Of a stretch of 10,021 nt of DNA, positions 1 to 5,982 are shown in pieces; the stretch's first letter is position 1; every line of letters starts with the position of its first letter. Location: the NCBI GenBank assembly GCA_025935515.1, contig JAICVC010000071.1:1-10021 (forward strand). Direction: 5' to 3'. A model generated the notes under the pieces. It ran no database searches. It saw only the letters and a program-made list of their open reading frames with translations, and was not told the DNA's origin. The stretch is from Sphingomonas sp. (lineage in GTDB: Bacteria > Pseudomonadota > Alphaproteobacteria > Sphingomonadales > Sphingomonadaceae). The translations under genes and the position numbers were made by a program.

Positions 1-276
1 CACCGCTCCAACCTGGTCGGCATGGGCGTGCTTCCGCTCCAGTTCCGCGAAGGTGAGAACGGCGAGACGCATGGCCTGACCGGCGCCGAGAAATATACGA
101 TCACCGGCATCGCCGATCTGCAGCCGCGGCAGGATGTCGAAGTCAAGGTGACGCGCGACAGCGGCGAGGAGTTCAGCTTCACCGCCCGCTGCCGCATCGA
201 TACCTTCAACGAGCTCGAATATTTCCGCGCGGGTGGCATCCTCCACTATGTGCTGCGGAGGCTGGCCGCCGCATGA
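1..276 (+). CDS. acnA: Aconitate hydratase A, C-terminal fragment (5' end outside window)
   Basis: The reading frame is open from base 1 and gives the last 91 residues of a TCA-cycle aconitase, which interconverts citrate and isocitrate through cis-aconitate. The fragment belongs to the C-terminal swivel domain. It starts HRSNLVGMGVLPLQF, the conserved block of AcnA/IRP1-type aconitases whose arginine contacts substrate, and continues with GLTGAEKYTI and the closing FNELEYFRAGGILHYVLRRL, which is typical of AcnA C-termini. The 4Fe-4S cysteines lie upstream, outside the window. The TGA stop overlaps the ATG of the next gene (ATGA), so the two are probably translationally coupled. The family call is firm; only start and full length are unknown. 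Confidence 0.95.
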   Translation, partial: HRSNLVGMGVLPLQFREGENGETHGLTGAEKYTITGIADLQPRQDVEVKVTRDSGEEFSFTARCRIDTFNELEYFRAGGILHYVLRRLAAA

Positions 277-563
277 CGGCATTTCCAGCCTGGGACCTCA
301 CCCGCTGGCTGGTTGAGATTGCGGGCTGGGCCGGGGCCGCTCTGATCCTGTTTGCCTACCTCTTCCTGTCGGCGGGCAAGGTCACTGGCCAATCGCTAAT
401 CTATCAGGGCATGAACGTGGTTGGCGCCGCGGGTTTCATCGTCAACGGCTGGTGGCACGGCGCTTTGCCGAGCGCAGCGCTCAACGTGCTATGGCTGCTC
501 ATCGGAGCGATCGCGTCATGGCGGATCATGAAGAAAAAAGGATCGTCGACCTCAGCCACGTGA
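273..563 (+). CDS. CBU_0592-family small membrane protein
   Basis: This encodes a 96-residue integral membrane protein of unknown function. Three hydrophobic helices are visible at about residues 13-33, 42-61 and 66-85, followed by a short basic tail (RIMKKKG). The pattern GWAGAALILFAYLFLS, then SLIYQGMNVVGAAGF, then HGALPSAALNVLWLLIGA, matches the CBU_0592-like family of small proteins, recognised from memory and with no assigned biochemical role. There is no signal peptide cleavage site, so it should sit in the inner membrane. Its ATG overlaps the acnA stop by 4 nt. Its last 46 nt overlap the start of the cyclase-family gene in another frame, indicating a tightly packed transcription unit. 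Function should not be guessed from the neighbours. Confidence 0.82.
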   Translation: MTAFPAWDLTRWLVEIAGWAGAALILFAYLFLSAGKVTGQSLIYQGMNVVGAAGFIVNGWWHGALPSAALNVLWLLIGAIASWRIMKKKGSSTSAT

Positions 564-1192
564 TCGAGCATGGCATGACGACCTATCGCGGCCTGCCGCC
601 TCCCCAGATTTGCGACTTCTGGACGCGCGAGGGATCGGCCGCGAACTACGACGATGGCTCGAGCTTCCACATCGGCCGGATCGACATGGTTGCCAACACC
701 GGTACCTATCTGGATTCGCCGTTCCATCGCTATGAAGATGGCGCGGACCTGTCGGAACTCAGCCTCGCTTCCCTGGCGGACGTACCGGGAATCGTCGTCC
801 GGCGGCCGTGGGAGAATGGCCTCTCCATCGGCGCCGATGCCTTCGAAGGCCGCGAAGTGACGGGCAAGGCCGTACTGGTCCACACCGGCTGGGACCGCAA
901 TTGGCGGACCGATTCCTATTTCGGGGAGCACCCCTATCTGACCGCGGAAGCGGCCGGCTGGCTGGCCGACAATGGCGCCGCGATCATCGGCATCGACAGC
1001 TGTAACATCGACAACATGCACGCCCGCGCACGGCCGGTCCACACCCTGCTGCTCGGCGCGGAGATCCCGATCTGCGAGCATATGACGGGGCTTAGCGGCC
1101 TGCCTGACGAGGGCTTCCGCTTTTCGGCTGTCCCGCCGAAGGTGCGCGGCATGGGCACCTTCCCGGTGCGCGCCTACGCGGTGCTCGGCTAG
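518..1192 (+). CDS. Cyclase-family hydrolase (kynurenine formamidase-like)
   Basis: This is a 224-residue protein of the cyclase family (PF04199), which includes kynurenine formamidase KynB and isatin hydrolase, usually metal-dependent amide or lactam hydrolases. Family features are the N-terminal RIVDLSHVIEHGM, the block NTGTYLDSPFH at 60-70, VLVHTGWD near 120-126, IGIDSCNID near 157-165, and ICEHMTGLSGLP near 185-196. The usual HxGTHxDxPxH motif here reads N60-x-G-T-Y64-x-D66-x-P-x-H70, so two expected metal-ligand histidines are replaced while D66, H70 and E187 remain. I chose the ATG at 518 because homology begins at once and GGAG lies at 504-507; a longer frame from 452 adds nothing family-like. 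It overlaps the membrane-protein gene by 46 nt. The substrate is unknown, and kynurenine formamidase activity should not be assumed. Confidence 0.85.
   Translation: MADHEEKRIVDLSHVIEHGMTTYRGLPPPQICDFWTREGSAANYDDGSSFHIGRIDMVANTGTYLDSPFHRYEDGADLSELSLASLADVPGIVVRRPWENGLSIGADAFEGREVTGKAVLVHTGWDRNWRTDSYFGEHPYLTAEAAGWLADNGAAIIGIDSCNIDNMHARARPVHTLLLGAEIPICEHMTGLSGLPDEGFRFSAVPPKVRGMGTFPVRAYAVLG
1189..1192. other. Shared CTAG stop codons of convergent genes (cyclase / M20)
   Basis: The palindrome CTAG gives TAG to the plus-strand cyclase gene (1190-1192) and TAG to the minus-strand M20 peptidase gene (1189-1191). The coding regions overlap by 4 nt tail to tail, leaving no room for an intergenic terminator. 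Confidence 0.9.
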
Positions 1193-2451
1193 GGCAGACC
1201 GGCAGTCGCGAGGATGGTCGCGAGCAGGATTCGCTTGAGCTTCAGGTTCGGGGCCTTTTCGACGTCCACCCATTCGGCCGGGGAATGGGCACCCGCCGAC
1301 CTTGCGACGCGCGACATGGTGATCGCCGGGATGCCGAGGCTCATCGGCGCATTGGCGTCGGTCGACGAAATGTCCCTCTTCACCGCGATGCCCTCGGCGC
1401 GATAGGCGGCCTCGGCGAAGCGCACGGTCTCGGCATCGTCAGGCGTATGCCCTGCGGGGCGCGCGCCGATGGGCTTCAACTCCGCCGCTACCGCGCCCGC
1501 CCTGGTTGAGCGCGCCGAATTCTCCGCCGCTACCGCGCGCGGGACGATGTCGAGGAACTGGCGCTCCAGCCGGGCCAGCTCCGCCGCGCTGGCCGAGCGC
1601 ATGTCGACCTCCAGCCAGACTTGCTCGGGGATGGCATTGACCGAAGTGCCGCCGCCGATGACGCTGGCGCTGTAGGTTGTCTTGGGGCTGGCCGGAACGT
1701 CGAGCTTGTAGAGCTGAGCGACGGTGGTCGCGAGCGGCACCAGCGGATTGACGATGCCGAAGGCGCCGTAGCTGTGACCGCCCGGACCCTTGAAGGTGAC
1801 GCGGTAGCGCTTTGAACCGGTGCCGCCGGTGGTCATCGAATCGAGGCCGCTGCCGTCGAGCGAGAAGAAGGCTCGGATGCGGCCTTTGTAATCGCCTTTC
1901 CCGAACAGGTAGCGGACGCCGCGGAGGTCGCCGAGGCCTTCCTCGCCCACCGTACCGACGAACAGGATGTCGCTGCGGGTCTGGACCCGGCCGGCATTCA
2001 TTGCGTCGACCAGCGCGAGAAGAGTGGCGAGCCCGGTGCTGTCGTCGCCGACGCCGGGCGCGCTGAGCCTCGTTCCATCGCGCTTGACCGTGACGTTGGT
2101 GCCCTCCGGGAAGACGGTGTCGAGATGCGCGGACACGACCACGACCTGACCTGGATCGCTCCCCTTGCGTAATGCGAGGACGTTGCCTTCCGCATCGATG
2201 TTCGGATCAAGCCCGCGCGTCCGAAGCATCTCCGCGAAAGCCTCTGCCCGTGCTTGCTCCTTGAACGGCGGTGCCGGGATCTCGGTGATCCGAACGATAT
2301 CCGCGATCCACTGCTGGTGCCTCGCGTCAAGCGATGCGGCTGCCGCCCGGTAGGCCGGGCTGGCAATGATCTGCCGAACGGTGTCGTCGGGCGCGGCACC
2401 GGCAGCCGGCGCGGCGGCAAGCGCCGCTACTGCGAACCAAAAAGATTTCAT
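1189..2451 (-). CDS. Secreted M20-family metallopeptidase
   Basis: This encodes a 420-residue co-catalytic zinc hydrolase of the M20/M28 type (ArgE/DapE/PepT-like). Residues 1-20 (MKSFWFAVAALAAAPAAGAA) look like a signal peptide with an Ala-x-Ala-type cleavage site, so the enzyme is probably periplasmic. Visible catalytic residues are H109 and D111 in SAHLD, bridging D136 in GVGDD, base E170 and ligand E171 in VGEEG, D199 in SLDGSG, and ligand H389 in GAHSPAEW. The dimerisation (lid) domain carries GPGGHSYGAFG with H226. Start: the ATG at 2451 gives the signal peptide and has AAGG at 2458-2461; a longer frame to 2499 would bury the signal peptide. It lies 8 nt after ygfZ, so the two form an operon. 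The peptide or amide substrate cannot be read from sequence. Confidence 0.88.
   Translation of the reverse strand: MKSFWFAVAALAAAPAAGAAPDDTVRQIIASPAYRAAAASLDARHQQWIADIVRITEIPAPPFKEQARAEAFAEMLRTRGLDPNIDAEGNVLALRKGSDPGQVVVVSAHLDTVFPEGTNVTVKRDGTRLSAPGVGDDSTGLATLLALVDAMNAGRVQTRSDILFVGTVGEEGLGDLRGVRYLFGKGDYKGRIRAFFSLDGSGLDSMTTGGTGSKRYRVTFKGPGGHSYGAFGIVNPLVPLATTVAQLYKLDVPASPKTTYSASVIGGGTSVNAIPEQVWLEVDMRSASAAELARLERQFLDIVPRAVAAENSARSTRAGAVAAELKPIGARPAGHTPDDAETVRFAEAAYRAEGIAVKRDISSTDANAPMSLGIPAITMSRVARSAGAHSPAEWVDVEKAPNLKLKRILLATILATAGLP
1480..1538. repeat. 17-bp direct repeat pair inside the M20 peptidase gene
   Basis: The 17-mer CTCCGCCGCTACCGCGC occurs at 1480-1496 and again at 1522-1538, exactly 42 nt (14 codons) apart and therefore in the same frame. 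On the coding strand it underlies the repeated peptides RAVAAE and GAVAAE near residues 305-324, a surface-like Ala-rich stretch between the lid domain and the C-terminal catalytic part. It could be a small in-frame duplication or slippage product. Confidence 0.6.
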
Positions 2452-2459
2452 TCGGTGCC

Positions 2460-3176
2460 TTACTCCGAGGCCGAAGGTTCGAGCGCTGCAGCCAGCCATT
2501 TCGGCCTAAGCGTGCCGTCCAGATCGTCAACCCGGCGATGCTCCACTGCGAGACCAAGCTCCGGATAGTGGACCCGGGTCCGCGGCCCCGGCGTGTCGGT
2601 CTCGACGACGACGAGCCGCCGGTTCACCTTCTGCCGCCAGTTCATCCGGGCGGTATTCTCCTGGCCGACGAAGCAGCCCTTGGAGAAGCTGACGCCGTTC
2701 AATTCGGCCGCATTGCATTCGAGCCAGAGAAGGTCGCCGAGCTCCGCTCGGCCCTCGCAGACGCCGAGGCGCAGCCGATGCGCGAGCCAGCCGCTCGCGG
2801 GCTCATCCACCGGGCCGAGCCAGCGATAACCAAGTTCGGCCAGGCGTGGGTCGGCCGTATCTCCCGCTTCCTTCGACCAATGGGCCGCGAGCGAAGGATC
2901 GCGCTCGATGCGGATCGGGCGGCGGAGGCGATAGATGGTGAGGCGCTTTATGAGGTCGTCGGCTGCATCGGCCTCGCAGTCGAGCAGCAGATCGTCGCCA
3001 TCGGCCCACACGAAAAAGTCGAACAGGCATTTGCCCTGCGGGCTCAGCAGCCCCGCCCACACAGGCAGCTCGCGCGTGACGTCGCTGGTGACAAGCCCCT
3101 GCACGAATCCGCGCACGTCCTCGCCCGAAAGGCGGATCACGGCGCGGTCGGCGAGGGTGGTTGCGGCCATGCTCAT
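2460..3176 (-). CDS. ygfZ: YgfZ/GcvT-like folate-binding Fe-S cluster protein
   Basis: This 238-residue protein belongs to the YgfZ/IBA57 family, paralogues of the glycine-cleavage T protein that use folate to support assembly or repair of certain iron-sulfur enzymes in the cytoplasm. The family signature K-G-C-F-V-G-Q-E is at residues 166-173, with the conserved C168, followed by NTARMNWRQKVNRRL. The N-terminal ADRAVIRLSGEDVRGFVQGL, TSDV and LLSPQGKCLFDFFVW blocks also match. The start is either the ATG at 3176 (MSMAAT) or at 3170 (MAAT); neither has a good Shine-Dalgarno sequence, and both fit the family N-terminus. It is divergent from pyrC and followed 8 nt later by the M20 peptidase gene. 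Its partnership with Fe-S enzymes such as the nearby aconitase is only suggestive. Confidence 0.88.
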   Translation of the reverse strand: MSMAATTLADRAVIRLSGEDVRGFVQGLVTSDVTRELPVWAGLLSPQGKCLFDFFVWADGDDLLLDCEADAADDLIKRLTIYRLRRPIRIERDPSLAAHWSKEAGDTADPRLAELGYRWLGPVDEPASGWLAHRLRLGVCEGRAELGDLLWLECNAAELNGVSFSKGCFVGQENTARMNWRQKVNRRLVVVETDTPGPRTRVHYPELGLAVEHRRVDDLDGTLRPKWLAAALEPSASE

Positions 3177-3193
3177 CAGTTAGGGAGCCGGCT
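3177..3193. promoter_or_regulatory. 17-bp divergent start region between ygfZ and pyrC
   Basis: Only 17 bp separate the ygfZ ATG (3176, minus) from the pyrC GTG (3194, plus). The interval carries the pyrC Shine-Dalgarno sequence AGGGAG at 3182-3187, 6 nt before the GTG. No promoter can fit here, so the promoters of both genes should lie inside the opposing coding sequence and their 5' transcripts should overlap. Confidence 0.7.
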
Positions 3194-4216
3194 GTGGCAT
3201 CGCAAACGCTGACCATCCGCAAGCCCGACGACTGGCACGTGCATTTGCGCGACGGCGAGATGCTCGCGACGGTCGCGCCCTACACCGCGCGGCAGTTCGC
3301 GCGGGCGATTGTCATGCCCAACCTCGTCCCGCCGGTGACGACGGTCGAAGCGGCGCGCGATTATCGCAAGCGCATCCTCGAGGCGACGGCGCCCGGCTTC
3401 ACCCCGCTGATGACGTGCTATCTCACCGATGACACAAGCCCCGACGAGCTGGCACGCGGTCATGAGGAAGGCGTTTGGATCGCGGCCAAGCTCTACCCCG
3501 CCGGCGCGACCACCAACAGCGCGAGCGGGGTCACCGACATCCGCAACATCTATCCCGCGCTGACCCGGATGGAGAAGCTCGGGATGGTGCTGTGCGTCCA
3601 CGGCGAGGTGACCGACCCGGAGGTCGACGTATTCGACCGCGAGGCGGTGTTCATCGACCGCGTGCTTTTGGAGCTGGTGCGCGACTTTCCTGCGCTCAAG
3701 ATCGTGTTCGAGCATATCACAACGGCCGAGGCCGTACGGTTCGTCGAGGGATCGGGCCCGAACATCGGCGCGACCGTCACGCCTCAGCACCTGATCATCA
3801 ACCGCAACGCGATCTTCGCCGGCGGGCTGAGGCCGCACGCTTATTGTCTCCCAGTCGCCAAGCGCGAGCAGCATCGGCTGGCGGTGCGCAAGGCCGCAAC
3901 GTCGGGTTCCCCCAAGTTTTTCCTCGGCACCGACAGCGCGCCGCACAGCCGCGAGGCCAAGGAGAGCGGCTGCGGCTGCGCCGGAATCTTCAACGCGCCA
4001 TTCGCGCTCGAAAGCTATGTGGACGTGTTCGACGAGGAAGATGCGCTCGACCGCTTCGAAGCCTTCGCCTCGGTCAATGGCGCGAATTTCTACGGTCTTC
4101 CGATCAACGAAGACAACGTCACGCTTGAGCGATTCTATCATGATGTGCCCGCAGAAGTGGCCGGCCTGGTCCCGTTTCAAGCCGGCGAGAAGATGCGCTG
4201 GAGGTTCGTCGGCTAG
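3194..4216 (+). CDS. pyrC: Dihydroorotase (E. coli PyrC type)
   Basis: This 340-residue zinc amidohydrolase closes N-carbamoyl-L-aspartate to dihydroorotate, the third step of de novo pyrimidine synthesis. It aligns by eye with E. coli PyrC over its whole length, from IRKPDDWHVHLRDGEML to LVPFQAGEKMRW. Metal ligands and catalytic residues are visible: H15 and H17 in WHVHLRD, carbamylated K99 in AAKLYPAGATTNS, H136 in VHGEVTD, H174 in FEHITT, and D247 in FLGTDSAPH. The substrate loop SGCGCAGIFNAP is also present. The start is GTG at 3194, which has AGGGAG 6 nt upstream and gives the usual N-terminal length; a frame from 3161 would add unrelated residues and run into ygfZ. Its stop is shared in a CTAG with the convergent Crp-type gene. 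Confidence 0.96.
   Translation: MASQTLTIRKPDDWHVHLRDGEMLATVAPYTARQFARAIVMPNLVPPVTTVEAARDYRKRILEATAPGFTPLMTCYLTDDTSPDELARGHEEGVWIAAKLYPAGATTNSASGVTDIRNIYPALTRMEKLGMVLCVHGEVTDPEVDVFDREAVFIDRVLLELVRDFPALKIVFEHITTAEAVRFVEGSGPNIGATVTPQHLIINRNAIFAGGLRPHAYCLPVAKREQHRLAVRKAATSGSPKFFLGTDSAPHSREAKESGCGCAGIFNAPFALESYVDVFDEEDALDRFEAFASVNGANFYGLPINEDNVTLERFYHDVPAEVAGLVPFQAGEKMRWRFVG
4213..4216. other. Shared CTAG stop codons of convergent genes (pyrC / Crp-type regulator)
   Basis: CTAG supplies TAG to pyrC on the plus strand (4214-4216) and TAG to the regulator on the minus strand (4213-4215). The arrangement is identical to that at 1189-1192, again with a 4-nt tail-to-tail overlap and no terminator space. 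Confidence 0.9.
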
Positions 4217-4965
4217 GCCGCGCCGCGTCCGCTCGTTCCGATGACGGCTCCGAAGTGTTCCTCCAGGCGCTGATAGCATTCGCAGGCACGTCGCTTGAGG
4301 CCCGCGCGGTCGGTCACCGTAAGCTTGCCGCGGCCGGCCGCGATCAGCCCTTCGCTCGACAGCTCCTTGATCACCGCATTGACCGTGGTCCGCTGGACCC
4401 CGAGCAGTCCGGCGAATGCCTCCTGCGTCAGCTCGATCCGGTCGCCGGCGCGGTCCTGCGCGTGAAGCAGCCAGCGGGCGGCGCGCTCAGGGATCGAGTG
4501 GAAGGCATTGCACGCCGCCGACTGCATGACCTGCGCCAGCAGATAATCGGAAAAGCGGCAGAACAGGTTGGCGATGAACGGCGAGCGGTTCTTCGCATCC
4601 TCGAGCGCGTCCATCGAGACCCGGAACGCCGCGCCCGGCATCAGCACCTCGGAGCGGGAGAAGGCCGGCGCATGGCCGCAGCTGACGATCCCGCCGACCG
4701 CGCCCTCGCGCCCGACCGACGCCACTTCGGCGGTTCGGCCGCCCGACAGCTCGACGGTCATCGAAATCATCGTCGGGCCGACGGGGAACAGGCTTGCCCG
4801 AGCCTGGTTGCCGCGCGCCAGCACGACCTCGCCGGGCTTGAGTTCGACCATCTCGCCGTAGGGCTCGATCAGCGCGCGCGCCTCGCTCGAGAAGGTTGAG
4901 AGCAGGCGGTTTCCGCTGAAAGCCCGGTCGGCCCGGATCAATTCATCAGCTGTCGTCTGAATCAC
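4213..4965 (-). CDS. Crp/Fnr-family transcriptional regulator
   Basis: This 250-residue protein has an N-terminal cyclic-nucleotide-type beta-roll (about residues 20-125, with LKPGEVVLARGNQ and VGREGAVGG), a long dimerisation helix (about 128-155), and a C-terminal winged helix-turn-helix (about 176-215, ELTQEAFAGLLGVQRTTVNAVIKEL, quoted here in two parts: ELTQEAFAGLLG then VQRTTVNAVIKEL). The FNR-type N-terminal cysteine cluster is absent, so an oxygen-sensing Fe-S cluster is unlikely; the effector is unknown. I chose the GTG at 4965 because AGGA sits 7 nt upstream and the family-like sequence begins just after it; an in-frame ATG at 5028 would add about 21 residues without family resemblance. 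It lies 87 bp downstream of the galactose dehydrogenase gene on the same strand, so read-through is possible, but regulation of galactose genes is only a guess. Confidence 0.88.
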   Translation of the reverse strand: MIQTTADELIRADRAFSGNRLLSTFSSEARALIEPYGEMVELKPGEVVLARGNQARASLFPVGPTMISMTVELSGGRTAEVASVGREGAVGGIVSCGHAPAFSRSEVLMPGAAFRVSMDALEDAKNRSPFIANLFCRFSDYLLAQVMQSAACNAFHSIPERAARWLLHAQDRAGDRIELTQEAFAGLLGVQRTTVNAVIKELSSEGLIAAGRGKLTVTDRAGLKRRACECYQRLEEHFGAVIGTSGRGAA

Positions 4966-4990
4966 GTGTTCATCCTGGAGCCGGCAATGC

Positions 4991-5025
4991 TGTTGGGTAC
5001 GCGGCTGGCCCGGCCTTTCCCAACA
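4991..5025. promoter_or_regulatory. Inverted repeat between galactose dehydrogenase and regulator genes
   Basis: TGTTGGG at 4991-4997 and CCCAACA at 5019-5025 form perfect 7-bp arms around a 21-nt GC-rich centre. It is the clearest symmetry in the 87-bp gap upstream of the Crp-type gene and 27 nt beyond the stop of the dehydrogenase gene. No T-tract follows on the minus strand, so it is not a typical intrinsic terminator. It could be an operator, an attenuating hairpin, or chance. Confidence 0.4.
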
Positions 5026-5052
5026 CAATGCGCGCGAGGCGAAGTTGCTCCA

Positions 5053-5982
5053 TTACATTGTTACGGGCCCGACCCGATCGGTCTTCGCGAGGAGCAAGCA
5101 ATCGGCGACCAGGCGGAAGGGAGCGACGTCGACTAGGCTGCGCCGCTCGTCGATCAAGTCGACGAACGTGCGGTAGATGTCGGGATATTCGCCGATCCCG
5201 TCGTCGTCGGCCCGGGTTTCCCCATTCAGGACAAGCTTCGCGCCGCCGCCTTCGAGGCGCAATGACGTGCCGTCGGTCGTCTCCACCGAAATCGTCCATT
5301 CCTCGCCCTCGCTGCGCCGCCAGTCGAGGCTTGCGCGAAGCTGCCCGTCGGCTTCGGGGCTGGAGAAAGTAATATCGGCCGCGATCGGCGTCTGCGCGTT
5401 CTCGGGCACCTGGAGCTTTGCGGCTTGGACGAATAGTCCGCCGGGGAATATTTTGGTGGCGATCGACAGAGCATTGATCCCCGGATCAAACACGCCGAAG
5501 CCGCCCGCCTGCCAGATCCATTTCTGCCCGGGATGCCACTTGTGGACGTCCTCGTGCCAGTGGATGTCCATCGACTTGATGCGCTTGCCGGCGAGGGCCT
5601 TGGCGGCGGCATCCACGGTCGAATGATGCTGCGCATGCCAGGTGGTGAACAGGCTCAGGCCTTTCGGCTGCGCGAAGCAATCCAGGTCGGCGATCTCGGC
5701 GAGCCCCGACGTCGGTGGCTTTTCGAGGAGGCAATGGAGCCCGGCCGCAAGGCATTCGCGGGCAATTTCGAAGCGCGGGCCGGGCGGGGTCGTGATTGCA
5801 ACGGCTTCGAGGCCTTCATGGCGGATCAGCTCGCGCCAGTCGGTGAACGTGCGCGCCACCCCCTGCCCCGAGCGGCTCGAAGTCGCGACCAGATCGAAAC
5901 GGCCGTTACCCTGGATCGCGGGGACATGCTGGTCGGCGGCGATCTTGCCATAGCCGATGATCGCTATCCTGATTGGCTTCAT
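5053..5982 (-). CDS. gal: D-galactose 1-dehydrogenase, Gfo/Idh/MocA family
   Basis: This 309-residue NAD(P)-dependent enzyme oxidises an aldose, most likely D-galactose, at C1 to the lactone. The Rossmann start IAIIGYGKIAADQHVPAI (residues 6-23), the EKPP motif at 87-90 with K88, and the block WHEDVHKWHPGQKWIW (142-157) followed by GGFGVFDPGINALSI (160-173) closely resemble Pseudomonas galactose dehydrogenase and Azospirillum L-arabinose 1-dehydrogenase. K88, D166 and N170 are the probable catalytic or sugar-binding residues. Related enzymes also accept L-arabinose or D-fucose, but neighbouring dgoA, dgoK and dgoD favour galactose. The ATG at 5982 overlaps the dgoA stop (ATGA). The frame stays open upstream through dgoA, but that extension is not protein-like. 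Confidence 0.87.
   Translation of the reverse strand: MKPIRIAIIGYGKIAADQHVPAIQGNGRFDLVATSSRSGQGVARTFTDWRELIRHEGLEAVAITTPPGPRFEIARECLAAGLHCLLEKPPTSGLAEIADLDCFAQPKGLSLFTTWHAQHHSTVDAAAKALAGKRIKSMDIHWHEDVHKWHPGQKWIWQAGGFGVFDPGINALSIATKIFPGGLFVQAAKLQVPENAQTPIAADITFSSPEADGQLRASLDWRRSEGEEWTISVETTDGTSLRLEGGGAKLVLNGETRADDDGIGEYPDIYRTFVDLIDERRSLVDVAPFRLVADCLLLAKTDRVGPVTM

Noticed and set aside
404..1273. Minus-strand frame of 289 codons opposite the cyclase gene
   Set aside because: It overlaps three well-supported genes on other frames and lacks any family resemblance.
2538..3212. Plus-strand frame of 224 codons opposite ygfZ
   Set aside because: It is antisense to ygfZ with its clear KGCFVGQE motif; composition is that of a shadow frame.
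3176..4279. Long minus-strand reading frame (367 codons) opposite pyrC
   Set aside because: It is antisense to a certain dihydroorotase gene, has no recognisable domain, and is Arg/Asp/His-rich in the way shadow frames of high-GC genes are.
4991..5025. Intrinsic terminator after the galactose dehydrogenase gene
   Set aside because: The arms are only 7 bp with a 21-nt loop and there is no T-run on the minus strand, so I list it only as an inverted repeat.
4966..5028. Upstream ATG start (5028) for the Crp-type regulator
   Set aside because: The added 21 residues do not resemble the family, whereas the GTG at 4965 has AGGA at 7 nt; the longer start would also run through the inverted repeat.
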